A stretch of DNA of 64,000 bases, taken from NCBI RefSeq assembly GCF_902703175.1, contig NZ_CACRYJ010000059.1, forward strand, positions 1-64,000, in the 5' to 3' direction. Both the position numbers and the translations under genes were made by a program. The notes under the pieces are model-generated. The model did not search any database and was not told the origin of the DNA. It was given only the letters and a program-made list of their open reading frames with translations. Positions 1 through 8,961 of the stretch are shown in pieces (the first letter of the stretch is position 1; every line of letters begins with the position of its first letter). The stretch is from Occultella aeris (lineage in GTDB: Bacteria; Actinomycetota; Actinomycetes; Actinomycetales; Beutenbergiaceae).

Positions 1-18
1 GTTCTAAGGAGTTCCCCC

Positions 19-1374
19 ATGTCGCATGTTGGCAACGATGCCACCGGCCGTCTGCACCGCCTCTCCCGATCCGCACGCGTGCCCGTGGCGCTCGCCGGCG
101 TCGCCGCGCTGTCGCTCATGACCGCCTGCAGCGGAGGCGACGCCGAGCCCCCCGCGGCTGAAGACGTACCGTCCGAAGGTCCCATCGCTATTACCTGGTA
201 CGGCTCTGACGCGCGCAACGCAGCGGTCCAGGAGGTGGTCGACAACTGGTCCGCGGAGAACCCTGACGTCCAGGTCGAGACCCAGCCCACCACCTTCGAC
301 TCCTACTGGGACCGCGTCTCGGTACAGGCCGCCGCGGACAACATCGCCTGCGTCGCAGCCATGCAGTCGCGCTACCAGGCCCGGTACGAGGACCGCGGCA
401 ACCTGCTGCCCCTGGACGGCCTCATCGAGGACGGCACCATCGACGTCTCCGGCATCCCCGAGGCCGTCCTGGAGAGCCACCGCGCTGCCGATGGCCACAT
501 CTATGTGATCCCGTACGGCATCTGGTTCGAGGGCGCCACCCTCAACGCGCCGCGACTGGCGGAGTTCGGGCAGACCGCACCGGACCCGTCCGGATCCTGG
601 ACCGACTACGTGGACTGGGCCATCGAGGCGCAGCCCAGCATGCCCGAGGGCACCTGGGCGATCGCAGACCGGGGTGACCAGATCACCCAGTTCCAGGCCT
701 ACGCGCTCGGCGAGGGCGAGGCCCTCTTCGGCGACGGCGAGGTGGGATTCTCCGAGGAGACGCTCACCACCTGGTTCGACCTGTGGACCCGCGCCGTCGA
801 GGGGGGTGCTGCGCCGCCGCCGGACGTGAACGCCGAGTACGCGGGCGTGCCGACCACGCAGTCCCTCATGGCCGTGGGCAGCGTGCTGGTGAGCAGCACC
901 GGTGACAACAACATCTCCGACGTCCAGATCGCGCTGGACCAGAACGGGCTGGGCACGGTCAGCATCGTGGCCTCGCCCACGGATGGAGTACCGCAGGTCG
1001 TCGGGGCGAACGGCTGGGCCATCTCCGCCAACTGCGAGAACGTGGCGGCCTCGGCGGACTTCATCTCCTCGTTCATCAACACTCCGGAGAACGCCTTGAT
1101 CCTGCAGACCCAGACGGGTCTGCCCCCGGTCACCTCCGTCCTCGAGGGCCTGCAGGACGACCCGGAGGTATCGCAGGCGATCAAGGACCGGATCGCGCTC
1201 TATTTCGACCTCCTCGACCAGGGTGCCACCGTGGACATCTGGCCGGACGGCGCGCAGGCGCTGGTCACGCAGATCGCCACCAGCTACCAGGAGGTCGCGT
1301 TCGGCCAGACCAGCTCGCAGGCGGCCGCGGCTGACTTCATCGCCCAGGCGAACGCCGCCCTCTCCGGGTTCTGA
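19..1374 (+). CDS. Sugar ABC transporter substrate-binding lipoprotein
   Basis: Family 1 (MalE-like) extracellular solute-binding protein of 451 aa, lipid-anchored outside the membrane to deliver a sugar to the two permeases that follow. The N-terminus has basic residues, a hydrophobic stretch and a lipobox ending in Cys37 (LMTAC). The mature part follows the usual two-lobe pattern. The ATG at 19 is preceded by AAGGAG at 6-11. It is the first gene of a six-gene operon; the next gene starts 66 bases later, after a strong hairpin. No ATPase gene is present nearby, as is normal for this family, which uses a shared MsiK-type ATPase. The sugar is unknown; the downstream oxidoreductases suggest a polyol, inositol-like or oxidised sugar. 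Family assignment is secure, substrate is not. Confidence 0.9.
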   Translation: MSHVGNDATGRLHRLSRSARVPVALAGVAALSLMTACSGGDAEPPAAEDVPSEGPIAITWYGSDARNAAVQEVVDNWSAENPDVQVETQPTTFDSYWDRVSVQAAADNIACVAAMQSRYQARYEDRGNLLPLDGLIEDGTIDVSGIPEAVLESHRAADGHIYVIPYGIWFEGATLNAPRLAEFGQTAPDPSGSWTDYVDWAIEAQPSMPEGTWAIADRGDQITQFQAYALGEGEALFGDGEVGFSEETLTTWFDLWTRAVEGGAAPPPDVNAEYAGVPTTQSLMAVGSVLVSSTGDNNISDVQIALDQNGLGTVSIVASPTDGVPQVVGANGWAISANCENVAASADFISSFINTPENALILQTQTGLPPVTSVLEGLQDDPEVSQAIKDRIALYFDLLDQGATVDIWPDGAQALVTQIATSYQEVAFGQTSSQAAAADFIAQANAALSGF

Positions 1375-1392
1375 CCCGACCCAGCGGCACCT

Positions 1393-1423
1393 CGGGTGGG
1401 GCCTCGCGCCGAGGCCCCACCCG
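1393..1423 (+). promoter_or_regulatory. Intercistronic hairpin between SBP and permease genes
   Basis: A perfect 14-bp inverted repeat (CGGGTGGGGCCTCG at 1393-1406 and its complement at 1410-1423) with a 3-nt loop lies between the SBP stop and the permease RBS. There is no T-run. I infer a role in partial termination or 3'-end protection, giving more SBP than permease mRNA, as known for malE-malF. Confidence 0.75.
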
Positions 1424-1440
1424 GACAGGAAGGATCGACG

Positions 1441-2442
1441 ATGATCGACACCCATGGGCACGCGGCGGCAGAGTCCGCGCGGCCCGAGCCCTCGGGCGCA
1501 GCCGGTCGGCCCTCGCCACGCCGCCGGGACCGCCCACCCCGCACCGCGTGGACCGAGTCGCAACGCACCACGGCAGCCGGCTACGCGTTCCTCACCCCGT
1601 GGCTGATCGGCTTCTTCGGCGTCACGCTGTTGCCGATGCTGGCCTCGCTGGTGCTGTCCTTCACCAACTTCTCCGGTTCGTTCCGAACCGTCGAGTGGAT
1701 CGGTTTCGAGAACTACCGGCTGATGTTCACGGTCGACCCCGCCTACTGGCAGTCCGTACGGGTGACCTTCACCTACGTGCTCGTGTCCGTTCCCATCATG
1801 CTGGTCTTCGCCCTGACCGTCGCGACGCTGCTGAACAAGGGCATCGCCATGCTGGGGCTCTACCGGACGATCTTCTACGTGCCCTCCCTGCTCGGCACCA
1901 GCGTCGCGATCGCCGTCCTCTGGCGCTTCATCTGGGGCGAGACCGGGCTGCTGAACAACGTACTCGACCTGTTCGGCATCGTCGGTCGCAGCTGGATCGG
2001 CCACCCGGACACCGCGCTGCTGACCATCATGGTTCTGAACGTGTGGACGTTCGGCTCCCCGATGATCATCTTCCTCGCCGGGCTGCGCCAGGTGCCCGCG
2101 GAACTCTACGAGGCGGCAGCACTCGACGGCGCCGGCCGCCGCAAACGGTTCTGGCACATCACGCTGCCGTCCATCTCACCGGTGATCCTGTTCAATGGCA
2201 TCCTCGCGGTGATCGGCGGCTTCCAGGCCTTCACCCAGGTGTACGTGGTCAGCGGTGGGACCGGCGGGCCGGCGGGATCGACGCTCTTCTACACGCTCCT
2301 GCTCTATCAACGAGCGTTCGGTGAGCTGCGCTTCGGCTACGCCTCGGCGATGGCGTGGGTGCTGCTCCTGATCATCGGGGCCGCCACCGCGGCGGTGTTC
2401 GCGAGCGGACGCTACTGGGTCTACTACGGAGACGAACGATGA
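1441..2442 (+). CDS. Sugar ABC transporter permease (MalF/UgpA-like)
   Basis: Inner-membrane permease of 333 aa, one of the two channel subunits of the importer. It has a basic N-terminal tail of about 40 residues, then about six hydrophobic segments. The cytoplasmic EAA loop reads EAAALDGAGRRKRFWHI and contacts the ATPase. The start is ATG 1441, with AGGAAGGA at 1428-1435; an upstream in-frame ATG at 1396 lies inside the hairpin region and lacks a good RBS. The stop overlaps the next start (ATGA at 2439-2442), so the two permeases are translationally coupled. Confidence 0.9.
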   Translation: MIDTHGHAAAESARPEPSGAAGRPSPRRRDRPPRTAWTESQRTTAAGYAFLTPWLIGFFGVTLLPMLASLVLSFTNFSGSFRTVEWIGFENYRLMFTVDPAYWQSVRVTFTYVLVSVPIMLVFALTVATLLNKGIAMLGLYRTIFYVPSLLGTSVAIAVLWRFIWGETGLLNNVLDLFGIVGRSWIGHPDTALLTIMVLNVWTFGSPMIIFLAGLRQVPAELYEAAALDGAGRRKRFWHITLPSISPVILFNGILAVIGGFQAFTQVYVVSGGTGGPAGSTLFYTLLLYQRAFGELRFGYASAMAWVLLLIIGAATAAVFASGRYWVYYGDER

Positions 2443-3311
2443 CCACCACCGCACTCGTGCGTCGTCGGCACCGGACCGTGCCCTATATCGCGCAACGCAC
2501 GCTCATCCACGTCGGCCTGGTCTCGGCGGCCTTCGTGATGGTCTATCCCCTGCTCTGGATGACCGCCACTGCGTTCCGCCCGTCCGAACAAGCCCTGATC
2601 GAGGACTCGCTCTGGGTCCCACAGCCCACGCTGGAGAACTTCGTCCAGGGCTGGAGCGCCGTCGGGCAGAGCGGGTTCGGGGTGTTCTTCCTGAACTCCT
2701 TCATCGTGGCGGGACTGGCGGTGATCGGGAACGTGCTCTCCTGCGCGCTGGCCGCCTACGCCTTCGCCCGGCTGCCGTTCCGGGGGCGCAAGTTCTGGTT
2801 CGGTCTGATGATCGGCACGATCATGTTGCCGATCCATGTGCTGCTGATCCCGCAGTACCTGCTCTTCAACGCGCTCGGTTGGGTGGACACGTTCCTGCCT
2901 CTGATCGTGCCGAAGTTCCTGGCGACCGAGGCGTTCTTCGTGTTCCTGCTCGTGCAGTTCTTCCGGCTCATCCCACGCGAGATCACCGAGGCCGGCCGGA
3001 TCGACGGCTGCGGGCATCCACGGATCTTCATGCGGCTGATCCTGCCGCTCTCGGTTCCCGCGCTGACCACCGCGGCGGCGTTCTCGTTCATCTGGTCCTG
3101 GAACGACTTCCTCCACCCGCTCATCTATCTGACCAGCCAGTCCAACTACACCGTGCCGATGGCGCTGTCCCTGTTCGTGGACTCCTCGGGCACGTCCAAC
3201 TACGGGGCACTGTTCGCCATGTCGCTGCTCTCGCTGCTCCCTGTGATCGGCTTCTTCCTCGCCTTCCAGAAACTCCTCCTCGACGGAATCTCAACGACGG
3301 GACTCAAATGA
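2439..3311 (+). CDS. Sugar ABC transporter permease (MalG/UgpE-like)
   Basis: Second channel subunit, 290 aa, with about six membrane segments and an EAA-type loop (EAGRIDGCGHPRIF) in the last third. It is typical of the carbohydrate uptake transporter-1 family. The ATG at 2439 overlaps the stop of the preceding permease by four bases, and its own stop overlaps the following SDR start by four bases (3308-3311). All three are therefore expected on one transcript with coupled translation. Confidence 0.9.
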   Translation: MTTTALVRRRHRTVPYIAQRTLIHVGLVSAAFVMVYPLLWMTATAFRPSEQALIEDSLWVPQPTLENFVQGWSAVGQSGFGVFFLNSFIVAGLAVIGNVLSCALAAYAFARLPFRGRKFWFGLMIGTIMLPIHVLLIPQYLLFNALGWVDTFLPLIVPKFLATEAFFVFLLVQFFRLIPREITEAGRIDGCGHPRIFMRLILPLSVPALTTAAAFSFIWSWNDFLHPLIYLTSQSNYTVPMALSLFVDSSGTSNYGALFAMSLLSLLPVIGFFLAFQKLLLDGISTTGLK

Positions 3312-4102
3312 CCAGCCCAACCCCACAACGATTCGACGGTCGCACCGTGGCGGTGACCGGCGCCGCCTCCGGAATCGGACGGGCCACCGCGATCCGCCTC
3401 GCCGCCGAGGGCGCCCAGGTGGTGCTCCTGGACCGCAACCTCGACGGCCTCGGGGCCACCGAGCAGGCCGTCCGGGAGGCCGGCGGGCTGGTGCGGTCGT
3501 ACGAGTTGGACCTCGCCTCCGAGGCATCGGTGTCCCGCACGGCGCAGGCGCTGGCCGCCGAACACCCGCACCTCCATGGCCTCATCGGATGCGCCGGCGT
3601 GGTGCACATCGACGGTGTCCAGGAGAACCCGTTCCTCGAACGTGGTCTCGCCGGATGGGACCTGCTGTTCAGCGTGAACGTGCGTGGCATGGCTCAGTTG
3701 GTGCACGAGCTGGTAGGCCCACTGGTGGCCGCCCGCGGCGTGGTCGTCACGGTCTCCTCGGAGGCCGCCTACCGCTCCCGGGCCGGCCGCTGGATCTACG
3801 ACGCGACGAAGGCAGCCCTGGTCTCGGTGACCCGCTCGATGGCGGCAGCACTGGCACCCGAGGGGGTGCGGGTCGTAGGGGCCGCGCCGGGCGGCACGAT
3901 CACCGAGATGCACCTGCTCGACCACGCCGACCCCGAGGCGATGCGAAGCCGGATGCGCGCGGCCGGCGGCTCCAACCTGCTCGGACGCCTCGCCGAGCCG
4001 GAGGAGATCGCGGCCGCGATCTCCTTCCTCGCCAGTGACGACGCAAGTTTCATCACCGGCACCACGATCGCCGTCGACGGCGGAGGGGCGGGTAGCCGAT
4101 GA
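3308..4102 (+). CDS. SDR-family NAD(P)-dependent oxidoreductase
   Basis: Classical short-chain dehydrogenase of 264 aa, cytoplasmic. It has the nucleotide-binding motif TGAASGIG near residue 17, an Asp after beta-2 (LLDRN) favouring NAD, and the catalytic Ser with YDATK. It is coupled to the permease gene upstream and to the next dehydrogenase by ATGA overlaps. It probably oxidises or reduces the imported sugar or polyol at a ring or chain hydroxyl. The substrate is not deducible from the sequence. Confidence 0.88.
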   Translation: MTSPTPQRFDGRTVAVTGAASGIGRATAIRLAAEGAQVVLLDRNLDGLGATEQAVREAGGLVRSYELDLASEASVSRTAQALAAEHPHLHGLIGCAGVVHIDGVQENPFLERGLAGWDLLFSVNVRGMAQLVHELVGPLVAARGVVVTVSSEAAYRSRAGRWIYDATKAALVSVTRSMAAALAPEGVRVVGAAPGGTITEMHLLDHADPEAMRSRMRAAGGSNLLGRLAEPEEIAAAISFLASDDASFITGTTIAVDGGGAGSR

Positions 4103-4977
4103 GCGCCAAGTACGCCCTCATCGGCCTGGGCAACGTCGGCTCGGATCTCACCACGGCCGCCGTTGCGGCCGGCCTCGACCTGCACGTGTACGACATCGAC
4201 CCCGAAGCACGCGAGCGCGCCGGCCGCGCGGGCGCCGTGGTCCACGAGTCGGCGGCGGCCGCGGTCGACGGCGCTGCCACGTTGGTCCTGTCACTGCCCA
4301 ACGCCGAGGTGGTCGAGGCGGTCCTCGCCGACGGCGCCCTCGACGCGCTCCGCCCCGGCGGGACGCTCATCGACATGTCCACGAATCTGCCGGCGAACGC
4401 CGTCGCGCTCGCGGCCACCGGCCGCGAGCGCGGCCTGACGGTACTCGACGCCCCGGTGAGCTACGGACCGGAGGGGCTCGTCGCCTTCGTCGGCGGCCCA
4501 CCAGCAGACGTGACCGCCCAGCGGGAGTGGCTGGACGCCGTCGTGACCCAATGGACCCATGTTGGTGCGCACGGCCAGGGCCAGTACGCGAAGCTCGTCC
4601 AGAACATCCTCAGCGGCGTGCAGATGGGCGTGATCGCGGAGGTGCTCGGGTTCGCCAGCAGGGCCGGTACCGACCTTGACGCGTTGGCAACGGCGCTGCG
4701 CCCGACCGGCGCGCACTCCCGCATGCTCGAGCGCACCATGCCGGCGATGCGAGAGCGACGATACGGCTCGGCCGGGACGATGGCCCTGCACGCCAAGGAC
4801 ATGGGCTACGCCCTGCGGGCCGCCGAGACGATCGAGGCTCGGATGCCGTTCACGCAGGCACTCCTGACGGTGTTCCGCGAGACGTTGGCCGCCGGCGACC
4901 CGCGTTGGGGTCAGACCGCCTTGATCGAGTGGTTCCTCGCACAGGACGAGGACACGACGGACGGAGACCCACGATGA
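4099..4977 (+). CDS. 3-hydroxyisobutyrate dehydrogenase-like NAD(P)-dependent oxidoreductase
   Basis: Beta-hydroxyacid dehydrogenase family protein, 292 aa. The N-terminal Rossmann motif is GLGNVG (residues 9-14) followed by an acidic residue in VYDID. The family signature DAPVSYGPEG lies near residue 120, and the catalytic Lys is in GQYAKLVQN near residue 175. The family includes tartronate semialdehyde reductase and sugar-acid reductases. Here it probably reduces a semialdehyde or oxidises a hydroxyacid made by the neighbouring enzymes. It overlaps both neighbours by four bases (ATGA). Confidence 0.87.
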   Translation: MSAKYALIGLGNVGSDLTTAAVAAGLDLHVYDIDPEARERAGRAGAVVHESAAAAVDGAATLVLSLPNAEVVEAVLADGALDALRPGGTLIDMSTNLPANAVALAATGRERGLTVLDAPVSYGPEGLVAFVGGPPADVTAQREWLDAVVTQWTHVGAHGQGQYAKLVQNILSGVQMGVIAEVLGFASRAGTDLDALATALRPTGAHSRMLERTMPAMRERRYGSAGTMALHAKDMGYALRAAETIEARMPFTQALLTVFRETLAAGDPRWGQTALIEWFLAQDEDTTDGDPR

Positions 4978-5996
4978 GCTCGGACCCGATCGGTGTCGGC
5001 ATCGTCGGCATGGGCAACAGCGGCTGGTTCTACCACGCTGAGGGCAGCCTGGAACACAGCCCCGACTACACCATCGCAGCGGTGAGCGCACGGACCACCG
5101 AGCGCACCGAGGCTGCCGCCCGGCGCTTCGACGCACGTGGGCACAGCAGCTGGCAGTCGCTGATCGAGGACCCGGCCGTCCGGCTGGTGGTGGTCGCGAC
5201 CCCGCACCACCTGCACGAGCCGATCGCGGTGGCGGCGCTGGAGGCAGGCAAGGACGTCGTCGTGGAGAAGCCGATGGCGGTCACGGGCGCCGAGACGAGA
5301 CGGATGATCGCCGCCGCGGACCGTGCTGGAAGGCTCCTGACGGTCTTCCAGAACCGGCGCTGGGAGCCGACGTTCCGGCTGATCCGCGACCTCGTCGAAG
5401 CCGGGGAGATCGGTGACGTCTGGCGGGTCGAGGAACGCCGGATGCACGCCGGGAAGTACACCGTCTCGGCCGAACGGGCACACGCCGGGACGGCGCTGGC
5501 GCAATGGGCGCACACCACGGCCGGTGGTGGCGGGGTGGGGTACCTGATCGCGCCGCACCTGATCGACCACCAGGTGGTGCTGCACGGCGCACGCCCGGAG
5601 TCCGTAGCCGCGCTCACCCACACCTACCCCGGCGACGAGGTGGAGCACTACCTCGACCTTCGGCTGCGGTTCCCCGGCGGGCGCGATGCCCGGATCGAGA
5701 TCTTCCGCGAGAACGCCGTCGACCTGCCGAAGTGGTCGGTCTTCGGGACCGATGGCACCATCGTCTGCCCGGACTTCCAGACCCTGCGCCTGGACCGGTC
5801 CGATGGCACCAGCCGGGTGGAGACCGGACTGCGACCGCTGCAGGCGTGCGACGAGTTCTACGCGGCGCTCGCCGTCGCCCTGCGGGACGGTGGGCCGCCG
5901 CCGGTGGACCCGGTCGAGGCGGCTGTGGTCGTGGACGTGCTCGAGGCAGCACACCGATCCGCGGCAGCGGGCGGCGCCGTCGTGGAGCTCGACTAG
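4974..5996 (+). CDS. Gfo/Idh/MocA-family oxidoreductase
   Basis: Sugar or inositol dehydrogenase family protein of 340 aa. It has an N-terminal Rossmann fold (GVGIVGMGNSG) and the family's EKPMAVT motif near residue 100, where Lys contacts substrate and nicotinamide; a C-terminal alpha/beta domain follows. The ATG at 4974 overlaps the previous stop. This is the last gene of the operon. With the SDR and the HIBADH-like enzyme it makes three different dehydrogenases behind one transporter, which suggests an oxidative, non-phosphorylating route for an unusual sugar. That route is my inference. Confidence 0.88.
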   Translation: MSSDPIGVGIVGMGNSGWFYHAEGSLEHSPDYTIAAVSARTTERTEAAARRFDARGHSSWQSLIEDPAVRLVVVATPHHLHEPIAVAALEAGKDVVVEKPMAVTGAETRRMIAAADRAGRLLTVFQNRRWEPTFRLIRDLVEAGEIGDVWRVEERRMHAGKYTVSAERAHAGTALAQWAHTTAGGGGVGYLIAPHLIDHQVVLHGARPESVAALTHTYPGDEVEHYLDLRLRFPGGRDARIEIFRENAVDLPKWSVFGTDGTIVCPDFQTLRLDRSDGTSRVETGLRPLQACDEFYAALAVALRDGGPPPVDPVEAAVVVDVLEAAHRSAAAGGAVVELD

Positions 5997-6209
5997 TGGC
6001 ACGCGTCTCGATCTTCTCGACCCTCCTACGTCGCGCCATCTGCTGACCAGCAGGTTCGCGATGTCGCACGGCCCCACGTACGCCGCTTGCGACCCGCAAG
6101 TTTCAGCGTGCGCCTGTCATTCGGATTGCGGAGAGAGTGAACGATCACAGAGCCGCTAGGGTCGTTGTCAACTCACTTCTCGAGTTCCTGATGATGAAAG
6201 GCGTTCTGA

Positions 6210-7838
6210 GTGCCACGGCGACCGAACATCGTGCTCGTGCTCGCCGACGACCTGGGCTTCTCGGACCTGGGGTGCTACGGGTCAGAGATCCGCACGCCTC
6301 ACCTCGACGCGCTCGGTGATCAAGGCGCCCGCATGACGGCGTTCTACAACACGGCTCGATGCTCGCCGTCGAGGGCCTCGCTGTTGACGGGGCTGCACCC
6401 GCACCAGACCGGAGTCGGCATCCTCACGGGCAGCACGCTCCCCGAGGGCTATCCGGGGACGCTCACACCTGACTGCGCGACGATGGCGGAGGTCCTGGGC
6501 GATGCTGGCTACCGCACTGCGCTCATCGGCAAGTGGCACCTGTCCACCGACATCTCCACGCCGGGTCCCGCGTGGCCGTCCCGCCGTGGCTTCCAGCACG
6601 TGTGGGGACCGCTCGGAGGCTCGTGCAGCTACTTCCAAAGCACCTCGCTCGTGGACGGCGAGACCCCGGTCTCGATCGACGACCCCGACTTCTACCTGAC
6701 CGAAGAGCTGGGTCGCCGGGCGGAGTCGTTCGTGAGATCGGCCGCTGACGGGGCGGACCCGTTCTTCGTCTACCTGGCGTTCACCGCCCCTCACTGGCCG
6801 CTCCACGCACCGGAGAGCGCGATCGAGTCGGTCGCCGGCCGTTACGCGGCGGGATGGGACGAGACGCGACATGACCGGTTACGGCGCATGGTCGCGCTGG
6901 GGATGTTCGATGAGGGCACCGATCTGACCGACCGCGACCCGGCCGTGGTGCCTTGGGCCGACGTGGCCGACCAGGAGTGGCAGCAGCGTCGGATGGAGGT
7001 GTACGCGGCCCAGGTGGAGCTGATGGACGCCGCGGTGGGTCGCGTCGTCGCGGCGCTCGAGGAGACCGGAACTCGCGAGGACACCCTCGTGATCTTCCTG
7101 TCGGACAACGGTGGGTGTGCTGAGGAGATCGCACCCGGCTGGGTGGACGAGATGGACCCGGTGCCATACAGCACGCCTGCACGCACGCTCGGTGGGGAAC
7201 GGGTGCGACGGGGCAACGACCCCACGGTCGTGCCCGGCGGTCCGCAGTCCTTCGCCTCCTATGGACGGCCATGGGCCCAGGTCTCGAACGCACCGTTTCG
7301 CGAGTACAAGCACTGGGTGCACGAAGGTGGCATCGCGACCCCGCTGATCGCCTCGTGGCCGTCGGGCGGCCTCACGCACGGATGGGTCCGGGAGCCAGGG
7401 CAGCTGCCGGACCTGATGACGACGGTTCTCGAGGCGACGGGGACCCGCTATCCCGAGCGCCGCGGCCTCCACGCCATCCCCCCGCCGGAGGGGCGTTCCT
7501 TGCTTGCGGCGTGGAAGGGCGAGGGCGGGCGGGGGCCCGAACCCGTGCTGTATTTCGAGCACGAGGGCAACGCTGCCATACGCCAGGGGGCGTGGAAAGC
7601 GGTGCGACGGTACAGCCAGCCGTGGGAGCTCTACGACCTCGCGCGCGATCGCACAGAGAGGCATGACCTGGCAGCGAGCCACCCGGAACGGCTGGCCGAC
7701 CTGGTCGCCTCGTACGCCCGCTGGGCGCAGCGTTGCGGCGTGCGCGACAGGGCTCCGATCGTCGCCGGGCGCCCGGCTCCCGGGCGCGCAGGGGGGCTGG
7801 TCGCGCCCTTCGTGTCGAGCGTGCCCGCGATCCGCTGA
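6210..7838 (+). CDS. Type I sulfatase (formylglycine, Cys type)
   Basis: Arylsulfatase/alkaline-phosphatase superfamily enzyme of 542 aa. The N-terminal metal site is ADD at residues 12-14. The sulfatase signature CSPSR has Cys51 as the residue to be converted to formylglycine, followed by ASLLTG. GKWHLS lies near residue 110, and a DNGG metal motif lies in the middle. It starts with GTG 6210 after a GAAAGG RBS around 6197. There is no signal peptide, so it should act in the cytoplasm on an imported sulfated sugar. It lies 213 bases after the oxidoreductase operon and six bases from the convergent lacI. It needs a formylglycine-generating enzyme, which is not in this window. Confidence 0.9.
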   Translation: MPRRPNIVLVLADDLGFSDLGCYGSEIRTPHLDALGDQGARMTAFYNTARCSPSRASLLTGLHPHQTGVGILTGSTLPEGYPGTLTPDCATMAEVLGDAGYRTALIGKWHLSTDISTPGPAWPSRRGFQHVWGPLGGSCSYFQSTSLVDGETPVSIDDPDFYLTEELGRRAESFVRSAADGADPFFVYLAFTAPHWPLHAPESAIESVAGRYAAGWDETRHDRLRRMVALGMFDEGTDLTDRDPAVVPWADVADQEWQQRRMEVYAAQVELMDAAVGRVVAALEETGTREDTLVIFLSDNGGCAEEIAPGWVDEMDPVPYSTPARTLGGERVRRGNDPTVVPGGPQSFASYGRPWAQVSNAPFREYKHWVHEGGIATPLIASWPSGGLTHGWVREPGQLPDLMTTVLEATGTRYPERRGLHAIPPPEGRSLLAAWKGEGGRGPEPVLYFEHEGNAAIRQGAWKAVRRYSQPWELYDLARDRTERHDLAASHPERLADLVASYARWAQRCGVRDRAPIVAGRPAPGRAGGLVAPFVSSVPAIR

Positions 7839-7844
7839 CGTCGC

Positions 7845-8858
7845 TCAGTCGCGACCGGCGTCGTGCGGTGCGGGACCCGTGCTCTCACGGAGTTCGATGC
7901 GCGTCAGCGGCCCGCTCGGTGCCGTTGGTTCGTCCTCCTCCCGGATGGCAGCGACAAGGCGCTCGAGCGCGTGGCGCCCGGCACTCTCCCGGTCGACGAC
8001 GACGGTCGTCAGAGACGGCACGGTGTAGCGGGTGAGGCGGCGGTCTCCCCAGCCGGTGACGCTGAGCCGACCCGGCACGGACCACCCGCGCTCATGGGCT
8101 CCGCGCAGCACGCCTGCGGCCACGGCGTCGTTGCACGCCACGACCGCGGTGACCGGGCTGTCGAGCGGAAGGTCGCGGACGGCCAGCACCCCGGAGTCCG
8201 GGAGCCAGGGTCCCTCGATCTCCCCGTGCGAGCGCAGGCTCAGCTCGGAGACGGCGGCGAGGTAGCCGTCTCGGCGCGCCCGCGCCGTCGTCCACTCCCG
8301 TGGTCCGGCCACGTGCAGAAGGTCGCGATGGCCCATCGCGGCGAGCTGGGCGACCAGCGCGCGGGCAGTCTCGAAGTCGTCCGCGGCCGCGGCGTCCGCT
8401 CGCAGGTGGGGGTCGTACACGTGCATCTCGACGACGGGTCCGATGTTCCGACGCGGCGGCGCCAACGGCGAGAGTGCGAGCACGCCCTCCACCGCGCCGC
8501 TCGTGAGCGCCTCCTCGGCGCGCCTGCGGAGGGCCTCGGGCGTCTCGTCCATCCCGATCAGCACCTCGACCCGGTAGCCACGGCGCGTGGCTTCGTCGCA
8601 CGCGGCCGCGACGCTCTGCTCGGCCACCCCGGTCCAGCCGGGCAGGACGATCGCGATGGTTCCGGTCCGGCGGGTGCGCATGATACGCGCTGCGAGGTTG
8701 GGCGAGTACCCGAGCTTGGCGACCGCGGCCGCGACGCGTCGTCCCGTAGCGGGCGTCACGCTGCGTTCGTCCCGCAGGTACCGCGACACGGTCTGCTGCG
8801 AGACGCCTGCCAGCACGGCCACCTGGTTCATCGTCGGGGCTTTGCGGGGATAGGCCAT
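7845..8858 (-). CDS. LacI-family transcriptional regulator
   Basis: Repressor of 337 aa with an N-terminal LacI helix-turn-helix (MNQVAVLAGVSQQTVSRYL, then hinge helix NLAARIMRTRR) and a periplasmic-binding-protein-like effector domain. I prefer ATG 8858 over the in-frame GTG 8864, because AGGA at 8867-8870 is correctly spaced only for the ATG. It is divergent from the SBP gene at 8962 and separated from it by a long palindrome, so it probably controls that gene and itself. It ends six bases from the end of the sulfatase gene. Confidence 0.9.
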   Translation of the reverse strand: MAYPRKAPTMNQVAVLAGVSQQTVSRYLRDERSVTPATGRRVAAAVAKLGYSPNLAARIMRTRRTGTIAIVLPGWTGVAEQSVAAACDEATRRGYRVEVLIGMDETPEALRRRAEEALTSGAVEGVLALSPLAPPRRNIGPVVEMHVYDPHLRADAAAADDFETARALVAQLAAMGHRDLLHVAGPREWTTARARRDGYLAAVSELSLRSHGEIEGPWLPDSGVLAVRDLPLDSPVTAVVACNDAVAAGVLRGAHERGWSVPGRLSVTGWGDRRLTRYTVPSLTTVVVDRESAGRHALERLVAAIREEDEPTAPSGPLTRIELRESTGPAPHDAGRD

Positions 8859-8871
8859 CGACACATCCTAG

Positions 8872-8918
8872 TTGACTCGATGTTATCGATCACTTAGGTT
8901 GAAAGTGATCGATAACAT
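8872..8918 (+). promoter_or_regulatory. SBP promoter with LacI-type double operator
   Basis: The -35 is TTGACT (8872-8877) and the -10 is TAGGTT (8895-8900), with a 17-bp spacer. A perfect 16-bp inverted repeat (8880-8895 and 8903-8918, 7-bp gap) brackets the -10. Each arm holds an ATCGAT core flanked by TGTT or AACA, typical of LacI-family half sites; the two cores are 23 bp apart. The arrangement implies repression by the divergent LacI protein. Confidence 0.8.
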
Positions 8919-8961
8919 GAATGATGGATCGCAAACGATAGTGATGTCGAAGGAGAGTTCG

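Noticed and set aside
4-2157. 717-codon open frame on the minus strand opposite the SBP and permease genes
   Set aside because: It is antisense to two clear ABC transporter genes, lacks an RBS and any recognisable domain, and is low-complexity Arg/Gly/Asp-rich, as expected from high-GC shadow frames.
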